This document shows positions 23,050-35,379 of a stretch of DNA of 64,000 nt, piece by piece. Numbering within the stretch: position 1 is the stretch's first letter; every line of letters starts with the position of its first letter. Made by a program: the position numbers and the translations under genes. The DNA comes from Diabrotica undecimpunctata (Eukaryota; Arthropoda; Insecta; Coleoptera; Chrysomelidae): contig NC_092809.1 in the NCBI RefSeq assembly GCF_040954645.1, forward strand, positions 75,686,435-75,750,434. The letters run 5' to 3'. A model generated the notes under the pieces. That model was given only the letters and a program-made list of their open reading frames with translations, was not told where the DNA came from and searched no databases.

Positions 23050-24730
23050 TCCAAATAATTTTGAAAGATAAGTATTTAAAATGGTGCGTAAATACCTCCT
23101 TGTTCCATCGTTTTCATGGTCTTCCTACTGATCGTCTTTCTATTGGGGGACCGTCCCTTGCCGTCTTTACTACTCTATTTGTTGTCATTCGGCTTATAGG
23201 ATCGTTCCATTCTACTCATCTATTTCTTACCCAGTTCTTGATGTTCTCCACCTTGCATCTACGTCGTATATCTGTACCTCTAGCTCTGTCCCATAGGGTC
23301 TTGCCATCAATTTTTCTAAGTGTGTTCATCTCTGCTGTTTCTAACATTCTTTTTGCCCTCTCTGTGTCAGGTCGTGTTTCTGCCACGTATGTCACTATTG
23401 ATCTGATGACTGTTTTGTAAATTCTGCCTTTCATTTCGTTCCCGATATTTTTATTTCCCCATATTGTTTCATCCAAGCAGCCTGCGGCTTTGTTTGTTCT
23501 ATTCACATAATCTTCCACTTCAGTTTTGAGCTTTCCGTAGCTAGATAATGCGATGCCTAGATATTTAAGCTCCATCACGTGTTCTATTATCTGACCTTCA
23601 AGCTCCAATTTACATCTTAGTAAATTTGCTGTTGTAATCATGCATTTTGTCTTTTTTGGGGAAATTAACATGTTAAATTTTCTGGCAGTTATATTAAATT
23701 GGTGCAGAATACGTTGTAAATCGTCTTCACTTTGAGAGAGTAGTATTGCGTCGTCTGCATAGCAGATTATTTTAAGTTGTTTTTCTCCCATTTGGTATCC
23801 TTTTTTAGTTCTAACTTTTTTATTTCATCCATAATCAGGTTGAACAATAGAAGTTTTGGATCTGCAATTGTGGTTTTGCTTCGCCCGTCGTTCGCCAGAC
23901 GTAATTGGCTGAAGCGTGTGCGACAGAGTCTTCCAAACCTCTTCGAGCGACCTTCAGTTATATTCGCGTTTGGGTGAACGTCGTGTTTCATCCTTACCAC
24001 AAGAAACCATCCTAGTACAAACCTCCTCGTTGGTAGAGCTGGGAATCCATATTCGTTGGATCAGAAATACGAGCACTTTTTAGAGCGCGTACTCTGATTT
24101 GACGAATAGTGATTTCTGATTGTACAGGGTGTATCCGATTGGTAGTGTGCGCCATATTCGAGCTTTGGCCGGTCCCTTTGGGATCCTTGAGTCCGCGCAC
24201 CAGTGTAGCTACTAACCGATCGGATTTTTAGAACTCCTATAAGGCTACACACCCTTCCAGATTCCTGGAAGCCTTAGTTTTTAGAGTAACGTAGGTCCCA
24301 AATATTTAAGTTGTGAGTAAGTTTTTATTTCCTACTCATCCAGTTGCTCTACAAACCATCGTGCGAGATGGTCATCTGCCATCTCTCTTTCTCATTCCAA
24401 GAGATAATCTCTCTGTCTTATCCCATTGCCAGCTTCAATAGGGTCGGATAGTTCTTCCACGTTTACTTTTATTGTGTTGTTTTGGTAAATATTTTCGATC
24501 GTTTTCGAAGATCCACGAAACATAGATATGCCGGTTTGTGGTATTCTAATGATTTCTCTTGCACTTGCATCGTTATAAATATAGCATCGGTGCATGATCT
24601 CCCCAACCTGAAACCTTGTTCTTCTGCTAGTGTTATAATTTCATTCAATTTATTTGTTATCACTTTGGTTGTTAATTTTAGTGTTGTGTTAAAAAAATAA
24701 TTCCTCTGTAATTTTAATAAAGTGAGTAAA
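23050..24730 (-). pseudogene. RTE-like LINE copy, interrupted by an insertion
   Basis: On the minus strand the 5' part (24730-24410) has ITNKLNEIITLAEEQGFRLG, a SLEYHKPAYLCFVDL box and GNGIRQRD. The 3' part (about 23860-23050) has LLFNLIMDEI, then CYADDAILLSQ (about 23767-23735), SPKKTKCM, MELKYLGIALSSYG, GRIYKTVIRSIVTYVAETR and a frameshifted tail with RKTISRKTMK. The two parts would be contiguous in an intact RT but are split by about 540 bp of foreign sequence. A sister copy lies at 26040-27080. Confidence 0.75.
23862..24405. mobile_element. Unclassified insertion inside an RTE copy
   Basis: About 540 bp separate the GNGIRQ box from the LLFNLIMDE box of the surrounding RT, which are normally only a few codons apart. 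The insert has moderate GC, no long frame, and no obvious terminal inverted repeats. It could be a SINE or MITE. Exact ends are uncertain by several bases. Confidence 0.5.
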
Positions 24731-25039
24731 ATGAAATGTTTCGCAACGATTTTGAACACATTTAAAAGAAAAGCAAGCTGAAGATGATTATTTTCCACTT
24801 TAGAACAAAATGCATGCTAACATCAAATATACCTCTAATATGAAGCAAATATAGGGGGTAATTATCAAATAAGAATTAAAATTCAAATGTTTAAAAATTG
24901 GTATAGAAATATTAAGTTTTGGCAACATTAAGGCCGAAGTACGAGAACAAACAAGACGAGCAGCAAAGAGAGCAGAATATCTAAAGAATACAATATGACA
25001 AAAACTTCTCGTAGCACTATTATGCGGATTGGGTCTTGG

Positions 25040-25735
25040 CTGACTGCACAACTTGCTTTCATCTCACGGTCGTCTATGATAGTAACGTCGGTGGGTAGTC
25101 TCATTGTTCTTAAATCTGACCATATGTGACCACCTCATTCGTGTGCGTCTAAAGGCGCTTCTCCCTTTCGAAGCCTCCTCCCAGATTAACTTGGCAAGTC
25201 TGTTCCATCTTAGGCGTTGGAATTTAATTTCTTTGACGACGTCACTAGCGTTATGTATACATTTGACCTCGGCAATTGTTCTCATTCGGCATTGATTAGT
25301 ATTCGGGTAGTGATAGGGTCCGAAGATCCTTTTCAGGATTTCTCTCTAAAAAATCTGATTTTTATTTCCATTGATTTTGTCAGCGCCCAAGTCTCACACC
25401 CATACCTGAGCACCGGTCTAATCACCGTTTTATATATCCCGATTTTTGAGGTTCGTATTGGGTTCATGGATTTAATATTGTTGTGTTGTGGAGGCTATAC
25501 ATATATCTGTTGGCTGCCCGAATTTTCTCTTTTATCTCTTCTGTGGTATCGTTATCTACGGCGATTATCATTTCCCAGATATTTAAAACACTTTACTCTT
25601 TCAAAGTTATATGGTTCTATTGCTGCAATTTGCCATATTGTTACTACTTTGTGGAGAGCTTTCTTTACATTAGTGACGGTGTTTCCAACAATGTCAATGT
25701 CGTCCGCATATATTGATTGCCAAATCAAGAAGGAA
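25040..25735 (-). pseudogene. RTE-like LINE copy, 5'-truncated at the YADD box
   Basis: The minus-strand read begins with YADDIDIVGNTV near 25713-25680. It continues through a VKCFKYLG block (about 25600), GIYKTVIRPVLRYGCETWALTK (about 25445-25380) and a frameshifted tail, MRTIAEVKCIHN with QRLRWNRLAKLIWEE (25285-25170), ending near 25040. This is the C-terminal half of an RTE-type ORF2. Several frameshifts are present. Confidence 0.7.
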
Positions 25736-26039
25736 AAAGAAAAGCAAAATAAGTTTACTTATTCAAGTAAAAAAGAGACAGTATCAAAAATATAAAATAT
25801 AATCACAAAAACGTTTAATTTGAAACTTCTACCAATTTTGATGGTTGACAAAATTCAAAAATTAGAATTTGATGGCGATGTGTTACGAAGTAAATCAAAA
25901 AAAGACAAGTGTAAGTCAAGAAAAGAATCCGATCAATAAAAACGGCCCGTGGCACTTGGGGAGTGCCAACATAAGTAAATACTTTTTACAGCGCGTCATT
26001 ACTTCTTCTTCTTCCTCCTCTTTATAAGCAATTCTGCTT

Positions 26040-27080
26040 CTTCATTGGCGGATTAATACCTCTATGGAATGTTGTCACTCCATCTTTTGCGTGGTGGTTC
26101 GATACTTCTTCTGCCGATTGGTGACCAATCTCTTGCTATTTTGACGACACGGATCTCCTTCATTCTGCTTATGTGGTTATTCTATTATTTTCTCTATTTT
26201 GAGTAAATTCATTTATACACTGTACTCTTACTCTTCTCAGTACTCTCATCTCTGCCGTTTCCAGTAGCATTTACGTTGAGTCTGTGTAGGGTCTTGTTTC
26301 TGAGGCATATGTCATTATTGGTCTTACACTGGCTTTATAAATTCTTGATTTCATCTCAGTGTTACTGTGTCTGTTTCACCATGTAGTGTTTATATAGTGG
26401 CATCCTGCCAGTCTATTTGAATTTTGTACTTGATCTCTCACTTCTTTGTCCAGGTCTCCATAGCTAGATAGTGTAATTCCCAGCTATTGTATTTCCATTA
26501 CTTGTTTAATACTGATGCCATCAATTTCTATTTTACATTTGGTTGGTTCTTTGTCGATTCCTATTGTTTTAGTTTCTGAGATGAGATTGTCATATTAAAC
26601 ATTTTGCTCTTATGTTTACCCTTATGTGGACCAGTCTTTGCAGACCATCTTCATCTTGGGCAATCAATTTTGCGTCGTCTGCATAACAGAGTATTTTCAT
26701 TTCTTTGTTTCCCATTCTGTATCCTCTTCCTTTGTTAACGCTTTTGATGATTTCATCCATGATCAAATTGAAGAGCACGGGGCTCAATGAATCCCCTTGT
26801 CTTATTCCGCTGCCTATTTCTATAGATTCTGTAAGTTGTCCATCTATTCCGACTTCCATTTTGTTATTTTGGTAGATGTTTTCGATAGTTTTTATAATAT
26901 TTAGGGGAACTTCTCTATTATACAGAAGATGGATTACATCTTTGAGTATTACTCTGTCAAACGCTTTCTTTAGGTTAATAAGACACAGAAATGCTGGTCT
27001 ATTATACTCTAGTGATTTATCAGTAATTTGCTTTATAGGGAATATTGCATGTACACGATCTTCCACTACGAAAACCCTAG
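26040..27080 (-). pseudogene. RTE-like LINE copy
   Basis: The open part, 27066-26590, has YNRPAFLCLINLKKAFDRV, IENIYQNNKMEVGIDGQL, GSGIRQGDSLSPVLFNLIMD and CYADDAKLIAQDEDGLQ: RT fingers and palm with an intact YADD. Below 26590 frameshifted pieces continue the ORF (NRLAGC-like residues, a TYASETRPYT block near 26300, and RRSIEPPRKRWSDN near 26090). It is the same family as the copy at 23050-24730 and is dead. Confidence 0.75.
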
Positions 27081-27089
27081 CGCGTCATT

Positions 27090-29325
27090 ACTATGTGGGT
27101 TAATGAACTTTTACGTCTGCTTATTACTATAGTTTATTTCTGATTTTTGTATATTTGTGGTTGTTCTGTTCTTTGATTAACAAATAGATCTTTCAAATAG
27201 TGTTACCATATTAATTTTCTGGGGTCTAATTTTATTTCGTTATTTTTGTTTGTCGCTAGAGATAAGTGATTCCGCAGTCCGGAACTTCTTTGATTTTTAT
27301 AAGCAATTGTCTATTTTTGTGTTTCACTTTTCATGAATGTCCTATCTCTTTATATACTGTTTTGTTTCTATTCTTTATGTCACGTTTTTTCCTTTCTCTC
27401 CTTCCTATCAGTTGCAGTGTGTCGTTATTTATCAGTTGTCTCAGTTTATGGTCTTCTTGGTCTATATTTTGATGGATGCGAAAATTTAACTGCAATCAAA
27501 ACAGGAGCAGTCGAATATTACGTGAGGAGAAAATGTGCCTTAAATATAACTGGAATAGACAGATTGTTCAAAAATTAACCCCAAATTGATATTGCATGAT
27601 CGTCTTTATGTTTAACACATTTTTTGCCGCTTTACATTTTTCTTGAACCCATTTTTATGTTTTCTAACCTCTTTGATTTCTTTCTTCATGTGTTTCCTTC
27701 AACGAGTTGCAGAAATATCAATTGATATTCCGTTCGTTATTCCAATTTTCCTTACGGTTTTATTTGCCCGTCTCTCTCTCTGACTGATGTGCTGCGAATA
27801 TTTAACAGCAATTAAAAAAAAAACAATTCGAATATTAGAATTTCAGGTTCAATTTGATTCAAATAAATGTTGGCAAATAGACGTTAATATTTTATGAACG
27901 ATCCACAAAAACAAAATAATATAGAAAGACTAAAATTTTACAATTCAGCACTTAAAAAATATGAAATATGTAGATACTAAGAATATTATTTCCTGATAGA
28001 ATTCGAATCCATCACTTATATAAATATTAGTCACATTTATGTTATTTTTTTGCATTTTCTTGTAACTTTTTTATTGTTATATGTTGTAACAACATGCACA
28101 TGGTTTAGTAGAAGCTTTATAATGGAAAAATTAGTTATTGTTATAAAACTGTACAATTTAACTGAATACTGAAGAGTGCGATTCTTTATTCCATACAGAG
28201 CCATCCATTACTGTTTCAATTTTATTGACAATATATTCTAACTTGTAATGCAATAATGGACTACTCTGTATATTCATAACCCGCTTTCGTGTTAAGAAAA
28301 ATGTTCAGAGTAAATCTGTCTTCAAACATAAATACCAGTTTAAAAAAAATCTCCAATGTACCTCAACATAATAATCTATGACTAGTTTTAATGAAACAAA
28401 TTTTTTCTGAACTATGAAATGAAGTTGGCGCCAATAGGATGAGTTAAGCCTTGTACCATGTTTTTTAAAAAGTTGTTTTCAAAGAAAATTAGGACTTATG
28501 ACAAAGCTGCCAAAATAAATATTTTCAAGTAACAACGGTAGTTATATCAAAGGAAATTATATACCTAAGGTTTTTAAACATTGAATTAATATAGAATCAG
28601 CCTTATCACATGTCTAAGTTTTCTTTTTTAGTGGCTTAGCTTGTTCGTTTATTAATATATTAGCGCTTATTTAAAACAGAGCATGAAAACCATTTTCCGC
28701 TTAGCAGCTTTACCAAAAAAAAACTATAAATTACTGTGAAATCCAGAACTATTTAAAGAATAAACTATTTCTTTAGCAGTATAACTATTCTATAACTCAT
28801 TGATAAAACCTAGCGGAAATACATAAAATACAACCATCTATTCTATCAAAAATATTATATTAAACAATGTTTTATCTAATAAAGCAGCCTGACAGTGACA
28901 CGTATTTGATATTTATCTTATTCATTTAAATATGCTGTAAAGATCTTCAGCACTTTTTTACTAAAGGGATATATCATCTGTGTAGCGTATACTATATAAA
29001 CATGTATTGTTTATATATGTAAACATTTATTTTTCTTTTTGTTCTTTATATTAACGCCATACTTAACCGCAAAAATAGAGATTCTGGATGGCTTCCATAA
29101 TTTTTTTTTTGGTATTAAATTTTAAAAATTCATCCCTCTATATGGATATATACGTTATTATTTCAGCTGTAACATTTCTTTTGCATTTCGTGTTGACTTT
29201 TCCATACAGGGTGATAAACTTTGGTGACAAAGTCCATTATATCTGTGATTTTACGAGATACCAAAAAAAAGTTATTTACAAAAATATGTTAGCTGTAAGC
29301 TTCACATTTTAAAATTTAGTTACAA
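27090..29325. other. AT-rich intronic DNA, no gene seen
   Basis: Pyrimidine-rich frames at 27266-27580 are not recognisable proteins. A pair of weakly similar tracts (27470-27530 and 27790-27840) is too diverged to call a tandem repeat. Confidence 0.4.
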
Positions 29326-29329
29326 ATAT

Positions 29330-30790
29330 ACAGGGTCTTCCATAACACTGTACCGCACAAAAAACATTTTTTTTTAATGAAACACCCTGCATTTAATTTT
29401 AATTTTAATAAAAATCGTAACAAGTTCAACGTCCTGTATAGCTGAAAAGGGAACCAAAAACAACGACCTGTTGTAGCCATAGTTGTTAGATGATAGTTGT
29501 CAAAATTCATAAAAATAAATGATTTTGGTAATACTCTTAAATCTGATACAGGGTAAGCCAAAACACAAAATTATTATGTGCTCAGTATTTTTAAATGCTT
29601 CACCCTGTATTTTATATCACCATCATAAACTAAAGTCAATGAGGTTTAAGTTGTACTAAGTATTTCCTGGTCTTATACTTAGTAGTTTGAGATATTTTAA
29701 ATTGTAGTGGAAAAAGGGGTATTTCATGAATTAAATTTATTATTTTTATTTACTTTACTATATAAAAATATCTTAAAGCAATAAAGAAAATAAAATAAAG
29801 AATTATTTCAATTGAAGAATGTGTTCGGAATGGAGTAACTATATCGTTCAAATCAAGGTTGCTATGAAGGTGTGTTTCACAAATTGACAATTGCGATATC
29901 CAGATTGTCGGCAACCGAATAAGAGATGATTTTCCGAATAAGAGAATTTCCATTATTACTCCACAACAAATCCGTACCACATAATTACGAAGAGTCAAAC
30001 TAGGTGGCACCTAAACGTTTGAGGTGGTATCTTAGGTAATTATGTAATAGGTCCTTTCTTCTTTGAATAAACAGTAAACTGAGAGATTTATTTAGACCTT
30101 TTAGTAAATCATTTGCCTATTTTACGTGTTACCATTATAACGCACTTATCCAAGGTGAATTAAATGAGCAATTTGAATAGGAATGGATGGGAAGAGAAGG
30201 ACAAATTCTTTGGCCAGGTAGATCACCAGAATTAAGTAAAGTCGACTCCTTCTGTATAGTAACGTAAGTAGATTATATGAAAACCGTCCCCAAACCTGTG
30301 TTGACGTTATAGGAGCTGATTTCAATTTGTTTCTTTAATATATTTGTATACAGTAAAGTAAATGTAATAATAATAAAATAATAAATGTAATTCATGAAAT
30401 ATCCCTTTTTCCACTACAATTTCAAATATCTCAAAAACGATTAAGTATATTAAGTATAGGCATAGATAGGAAATACCCAAGACAAATAACTACATTGACT
30501 TTTGACGTTATGACAGTCATACAAAATACAGGGTGATACAGTTAAAAGTGCTGAGCAAATAATGAATTTGTGTTCTGACTTACCATATATTAAATTTAAA
30601 GAGTCTTAACAAAATCAATCATATTTATGAAGTTTGACAATCATTTAAAAACTATAGCTATAACGGATCGTTTCTTTTGTTCCCTTTTTCAATTATACAA
30701 GGCGTTGAACTTGCTACAGTTTGCATTTAACTGTTTAAACAAGTAAAATTAATGTTTGCCAAACTTCCGGTCATAATTTTTTAACGGGAA
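29330..30790 (+). mobile_element. Long-TIR Tc1/mariner-like relic
   Basis: The inverted arms, about 29345-29770 and 30350-30760, share complementary landmarks. Examples are TTCATGAATTAAATTTATTA with its complement near 30392, TCCACTACAATTTCAAATAT near 30410 with its complement near 29698, and ACAGGGT-type motifs near 29549, 29602 and 30531. Between the arms the plus strand reads EWMGREGQILWPGRSPELS (about 30181-30237), then a NVSRLYENRPQTC stretch: the WPxRSPDLTPLDFF box and following residues of IS630/Tc1/mariner-type DDE transposases. Only traces of the transposase survive. Confidence 0.6.
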
Positions 30791-31080
30791 ATGACATCAA
30801 AATCAAAACATAACTATTTGAGCTCATCATTTCAATACGAGTCGATTGATATATCACATGTATTATTTCCGCTACTATAATGGGTCACTTCCGGTTACAA
30901 CTTTTTAATCGGAAATGATATAAAAACCGGAAGTATATATTTGTTCTCGGCTTGCCAAGGCGCATCGAATAATATATCGCTTGTACTATTTCGGCGACTT
31001 TAAAACAGTACTTCCGGTCGCAACTCTGAAACCGGAAGTCCGAGGTCAAATTTCTCATCTTTAATACAATCTTTGGCTTA
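30765..31080. repeat. Diverged tandem repeat of about 124 bp with CCGGAAGT motifs
   Basis: Units start at about 30765, 30888 and 31012, each with ACTTCCGGT followed by a TTTTTAA(T/C)GGGAAATGA-like block. The second and third units also contain ACCGGAAGT in the opposite orientation. About 2.5 units are visible and strongly diverged. Confidence 0.6.
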
Positions 31081-31199
31081 TAAGCTCTCATTTGTCATTC
31101 TATCTGTTCTCATGACGGAGAAAAATATGTGAAAACAAACTTTGTATTCTTGTAACGAGGAAGTGGAGCAAAAATTTAAAATAAATATCAAGTGTTTAA

Positions 31200-31580
31200 A
31201 AAAACAGAGAGATGTGGATGTGGATTTATCGACGAGTGTTACGGATAAGCTGGGTTGATCGAATAAGAATAAGAAATGAAATAGTTTTACATCGAATGAA
31301 AAAGAGCACAGAAATAAGAAAAACGATAAAAATTCGAAAGTTACAATATTTCGCTCATGTAATCCATGACATCCAGAGAGGTATAACCTTCTACACCTCA
31401 TAATACAGAGTAAGATCGCCGGAAGGAGGGGCCCAGGCCGACGAAGAACATCCTGGCTCCGAAATCTCCGGGAATGGTATCAAGAGACCACCGCTAATTT
31501 ATTTAGAGCCGCCGTAAACAAAGTTATTATTGCCAATATGATCGCCAACGTTCGATAATCGGACAGGTACTGAAAGAAGA
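31200..31580 (+). pseudogene. RTE-type LINE 3' end
   Basis: Plus-strand frames give RVLRISWVDRIR, a MKKSTEIRKTIKIRKLQYF block (31292-31350) and, after frameshifts, QSKIAGRRGPGRRRTSWLRN (about 31405-31465) and ANLFRAAVN. This is the standard RTE C-terminal tail, ending with NVR and a stop near 31557. Confidence 0.65.
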
Positions 31581-32324
31581 AAGTTTAAAAAAAACATCTT
31601 TGATTCTATACAGTGTTTTGGAGGACCTTGTAACTAAATTTTAACTAATTAATTAAAATGTTAAGCTGACAACTACCTCCTATTTTTGTAAATAACTTTT
31701 TTTGACATCTCATTTTTTCTTACTTTTTACTAGCCCGTTCAATTCTTCTCTTGTTTTCTCTCTCGCAACTTTTTATCTTGCCATTCTCCAACCCATTCTT
31801 CTTTTTTCAGGCAAGGCAAGTTTGAGCCATCTATTTTTTATGAATATACTGAAGATAGTAAGATGAGACCATGGTTTAAAAATAAATATACAACAAGCCA
31901 AAGTAATGATCATCCAAAGAAAAAGAAATAACCCATCAGAAATGAGAAACGTGACAGATTACAACGTGGTTAGAAAATGTAATTACTTAGGTTTCGGTAC
32001 ACTGGTGGAAGACGCGAAGATAAAATACGTTGATATCTCACACAAGACATTGAGACACAAAACTGAGCCTTGTTAGAGACTTAATTTTTCCAGTTGCCTC
32101 ATATGTCGCTTGGGCACGTCCTTTTTTGGCAATAGACGTAGACCCTTTTTTTTAATGGACTCACTGTGTTGCTTAGATTGTAATAAAGGTGTGTATCGAA
32201 TATTAAACATGTATAAGTACAAGAAGGAAAGGTATGGAAAGAATGATAGTTAAAGGCCATATAGCTGACAGAAGATTCGAAACAAATCTTCATAGTGCTG
32301 ATCAAACCAAATCTTCTTATTGCG

Positions 32325-32650
32325 CCGTCTTCTAACGAAGGTTCGAGATCACTTCTTTAAAAGCTTCCCTATCTTTTGCAACGTTAAATATCTGTTCAAC
32401 ACTGAGATTAGTCCAATCTCCGATATTCCTCAGCCAAGATTTTTTCTTTTTTCCCAAGCCTTTTCTTCCCTCTGCTCTTGCTTGCATGATGACGTGCAGA
32501 AGAGAGTATTTATCGTTTGGAAGTATACGGCCCAGATACGATGTTTTTAAGCTTTCTGCCATGTCCAACTCGTCTTAACACTTCTTCGTTTGAGACTTTT
32601 GCAGTCCAAGGAATTTTTAGAATACGCTTCAAACGAAATACCGAACATAA
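32325..32650 (-). pseudogene. RTE-type LINE 3' end
   Basis: The minus strand reads LKRILKIPWTAKVSNEEVLRR (about 32640-32575), KTSYLGRILPNDKYSLL, GRKGLGKKKKSWLRNIGDW and VAKDREAF, ending near 32332. It is the C-terminal tail only, frameshifted at about 32565. Confidence 0.65.
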
Positions 32651-32924
32651 TAGATAGGTTACTCATTTTCGGAAGAGAAATATCAAGCAAAAGGAAGAGA
32701 CCGGAATGAATGGACAGCAATAATCAAATGAACGGGATTACGCCACTACATCCTTATGAATCAGCAAGACCACAGGATTTACGTTTTATTTTATACAGTT
32801 GCACCTTTTTTTGCATATACATTTGACGTTTAGTAATTCTTCTTAGATATCCAGCGATGAACTTCATATACATATGATAAAGATACATTTTAAACAATCA
32901 TGTCTTCTTCTTCGCGAACCATAT

Positions 32925-33155
32925 CAGAATTATCCGACGTTGGCGTTCACCATTGCGAAGGCTTCTCGATCTTCTGCAATATGGAATAATTGTCCTGCAT
33001 TTGTTATCTGTGTCCATTTACGAATGTTTTTTAACCAAGAAACTTGTTTTCTTCCTACACCTCTACGGCCCTCTATTTTACCTTTAAGGATCAGTTGTAA
33101 TATTTTATATAGACTTCCCCGTACTATATGTCCCGGATAAGACATTTTGAACAAT
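32925..33155 (-). pseudogene. RTE-type LINE 3' end
   Basis: The minus-strand frame from 33154 to 32930 has KMSYPGHIVRGSLYKILQLI, GKIEGRRGVGRKQVSWLKNI and HIAEDREAFAMV, then a stop. It is the same tail type as at 31200 and 32325 and represents a separate truncated insertion. Confidence 0.65.
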
Positions 33156-33869
33156 CATGTACCGTAGAGTTTTCTACTATTTCTTTAGAGAATATTTGGA
33201 CAATTTTTGTTGTTTTAATGACGTCAGTTACTTCAAATTCGAAAACTATCCTATAGAAAGGGTTTATTACTATGTAAGTGTTTATCCCACTATTTAAAAA
33301 ACTAGTGTTGTGATTTGAAATATGATCACTTAACTATAATAATATCCTGTTATAAAAGGAATATATACTTAGTTGTTCCTTCACCACAAAGTTATATTAG
33401 TCACAAAATGAATAACATAAAACAATGATAAGTGTCATAAAGCATTTCAAGCTGATTATTCATGTCAAAAAAACTTAAGAAGTCAACGCAAACTGATCTT
33501 GAATGCTGCCAATTATACAGAGCGAATAATTTGTGACAAAATCTTCCAGAATCGATTAATCGTTTATACGAATTCTAATTTTTCGTTTCTTAAAGAGCCA
33601 TAGGAAAGACAAATATGGATAATAATAGAACAACCTAGTAGAACGCTTAGTGGAACTATGGAGGGACGTCAGCAGTAGGAAGAGGTGAAGGCGAAGTTAG
33701 AATCGATGCTAGAGAAATATTGAGGATAGATAACTGGAGGTGAGCAGCCCCGGAAAGGAATGCTACGCTCGCGAGCTACGTACATTTGCTTTTCATTTTT
33801 TTTTATTTATGTTGGTACACATGTTAAGAACATATTTTGAGATAACCGGCCATTTTGCATTTTTAGTTC

Positions 33870-34270
33870 GAAAACAATAGATCAAAGAATCTGTATTAAA
33901 TTTATCGTCAGAAAAAAAAATAAGTGCTTTGACGAACTTAAAATGTTTATTGTGTAATTTGTCTAATCTAGCTTGGGCAAAAAACAGGATATACAAATGG
34001 TACAACTCTTTACCGAAGGTCCAGAAGGGGTTAAATAACGATGCTCTCCCTAGATGCCCCAGTATGTCAACAACCGATGAAAACGTTGATGAAGTGAAGA
34101 AAATTGAAAGGAGAATTCGAGCCGAACCAATATTAAAGAAGTTACTGAGGGTGTCGACATAGTGATTGGCTCATGTCATTCAATTTTGTGAAACAAGTCA
34201 AGGATATTCTCCTTCTTCGCCATCTCCTTCCGAAAAAACTGACAAAAGGAAACAAGGAAGGAGCCATTGT
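33870..34270 (+). pseudogene. mariner-type transposase N-terminal relic
   Basis: Plus-strand frames: QRICIKFIVRKKIS (about 33883-33923) and TNLKCLLCNLSNLAWAKNRI with YKWYNSL (33932-34010) match the helix-turn-helix start of mariner transposases (xxRxxIKF ... xxRVYEWYKRF). STTDENVDEVKKIERRIR (34067-34120) matches the linker before the second helix-turn-helix. Stops follow at 34160. No catalytic domain is attached. Confidence 0.6.
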
Positions 34271-34279
34271 CATGATTGA

Positions 34280-34949
34280 GAAGATAAAGACCGTATCGAT
34301 ATAAGAGCTCAAAACCACACCAAAAGTGCTTCCAGGCTTGCATAAATGTATTATGTCCGAGAGTACTCCTGAGTAAAATAAAATGTCACCTGTTTTGAAA
34401 AAAAAAATCGTAGAACTAATTTTGCCGTCATTAACGGCTTAACGAAAAGAATAAAGAAAAAAAGAACAAGGAAATGCTCTAATATGGAAACACCCAACAA
34501 ATAAATAAACAACTTTCTCCGTAAGAGTGGTAACACTGTTAGCTCGGTGAGAAATTGATTGTACAAAAACATATTCAATAACTTTAAAATCGTATTTTGT
34601 TTTTTCATTTCTATCTGACATGATAATGCATTCAGGTTGGAAGATTCTTTAGGTTTTGTTTATTTGTTCATGTTTCTCTAAAAGTTACTTTTTCATTAAT
34701 TTTTTTCTTTTTTCTTCTATTTATTTAGATATTTGCCTTATATGAATTGTTTAAGATCGTTTTTTAAAGTTTTGTGTTATTATTTTTTGTTATTTTTCTA
34801 ATCTGTTTCCACATGGGCTATTTTATATCGCTTCCCAGGCTGTTCCTTACTTCTAAGTGTTTATTTTAGAATTTTATATTAATGTGGAATAAAGTCAGTA
34901 CCGGCGTTATACATTATTTTAAAATTTAATGAATAAGTAATGAATTTAG

Positions 34950-34950
<1 letters not shown>
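34280..34950. other. Intronic DNA, no gene seen
   Basis: AT-rich sequence. No supported feature. Confidence 0.4.

Positions 34951-34954
<4 letters not shown>

Positions 34955-35042
<88 letters not shown>
34955..35042. repeat. (TA)n microsatellite
   Basis: Uninterrupted AT dinucleotide repeat of over 40 units. Confidence 0.95.
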
Positions 35043-35045
<3 letters not shown>

Positions 35046-35379
35046 TAAATATGCATTTGTTAAGTAAACGTTGAAAAAGTTTTGATTAATAGAAATGGGT
35101 TAAATCAAAAATAAGATTTCTAAAATATTTTATAGACAATTAAAGTAACTACATACAGAAACTCTTCATTAGCACCGGAAAAAAGGCACTGCTTTAAAAG
35201 TCCTTCACCAAAAAAAGAGTAAAACTAACTATGTTTCATAAAAATCAAATCAGTATTCAGTGACTATAACTAGGAACTTCCTACTAAATTAATTAGTTCA
35301 ATTCCATATTTACAATAAATAGTATTAAAGCACCCGCAAGTTAATTATCAAAATCAAACCAAACAAACCAAAAAATTAC

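Noticed and set aside
27266..27840. Possible 330-bp tandem duplication
   Set aside because: Only short blocks match (GCGAA-ATTTAAC-GCAAT) and the rest is pyrimidine-rich noise.
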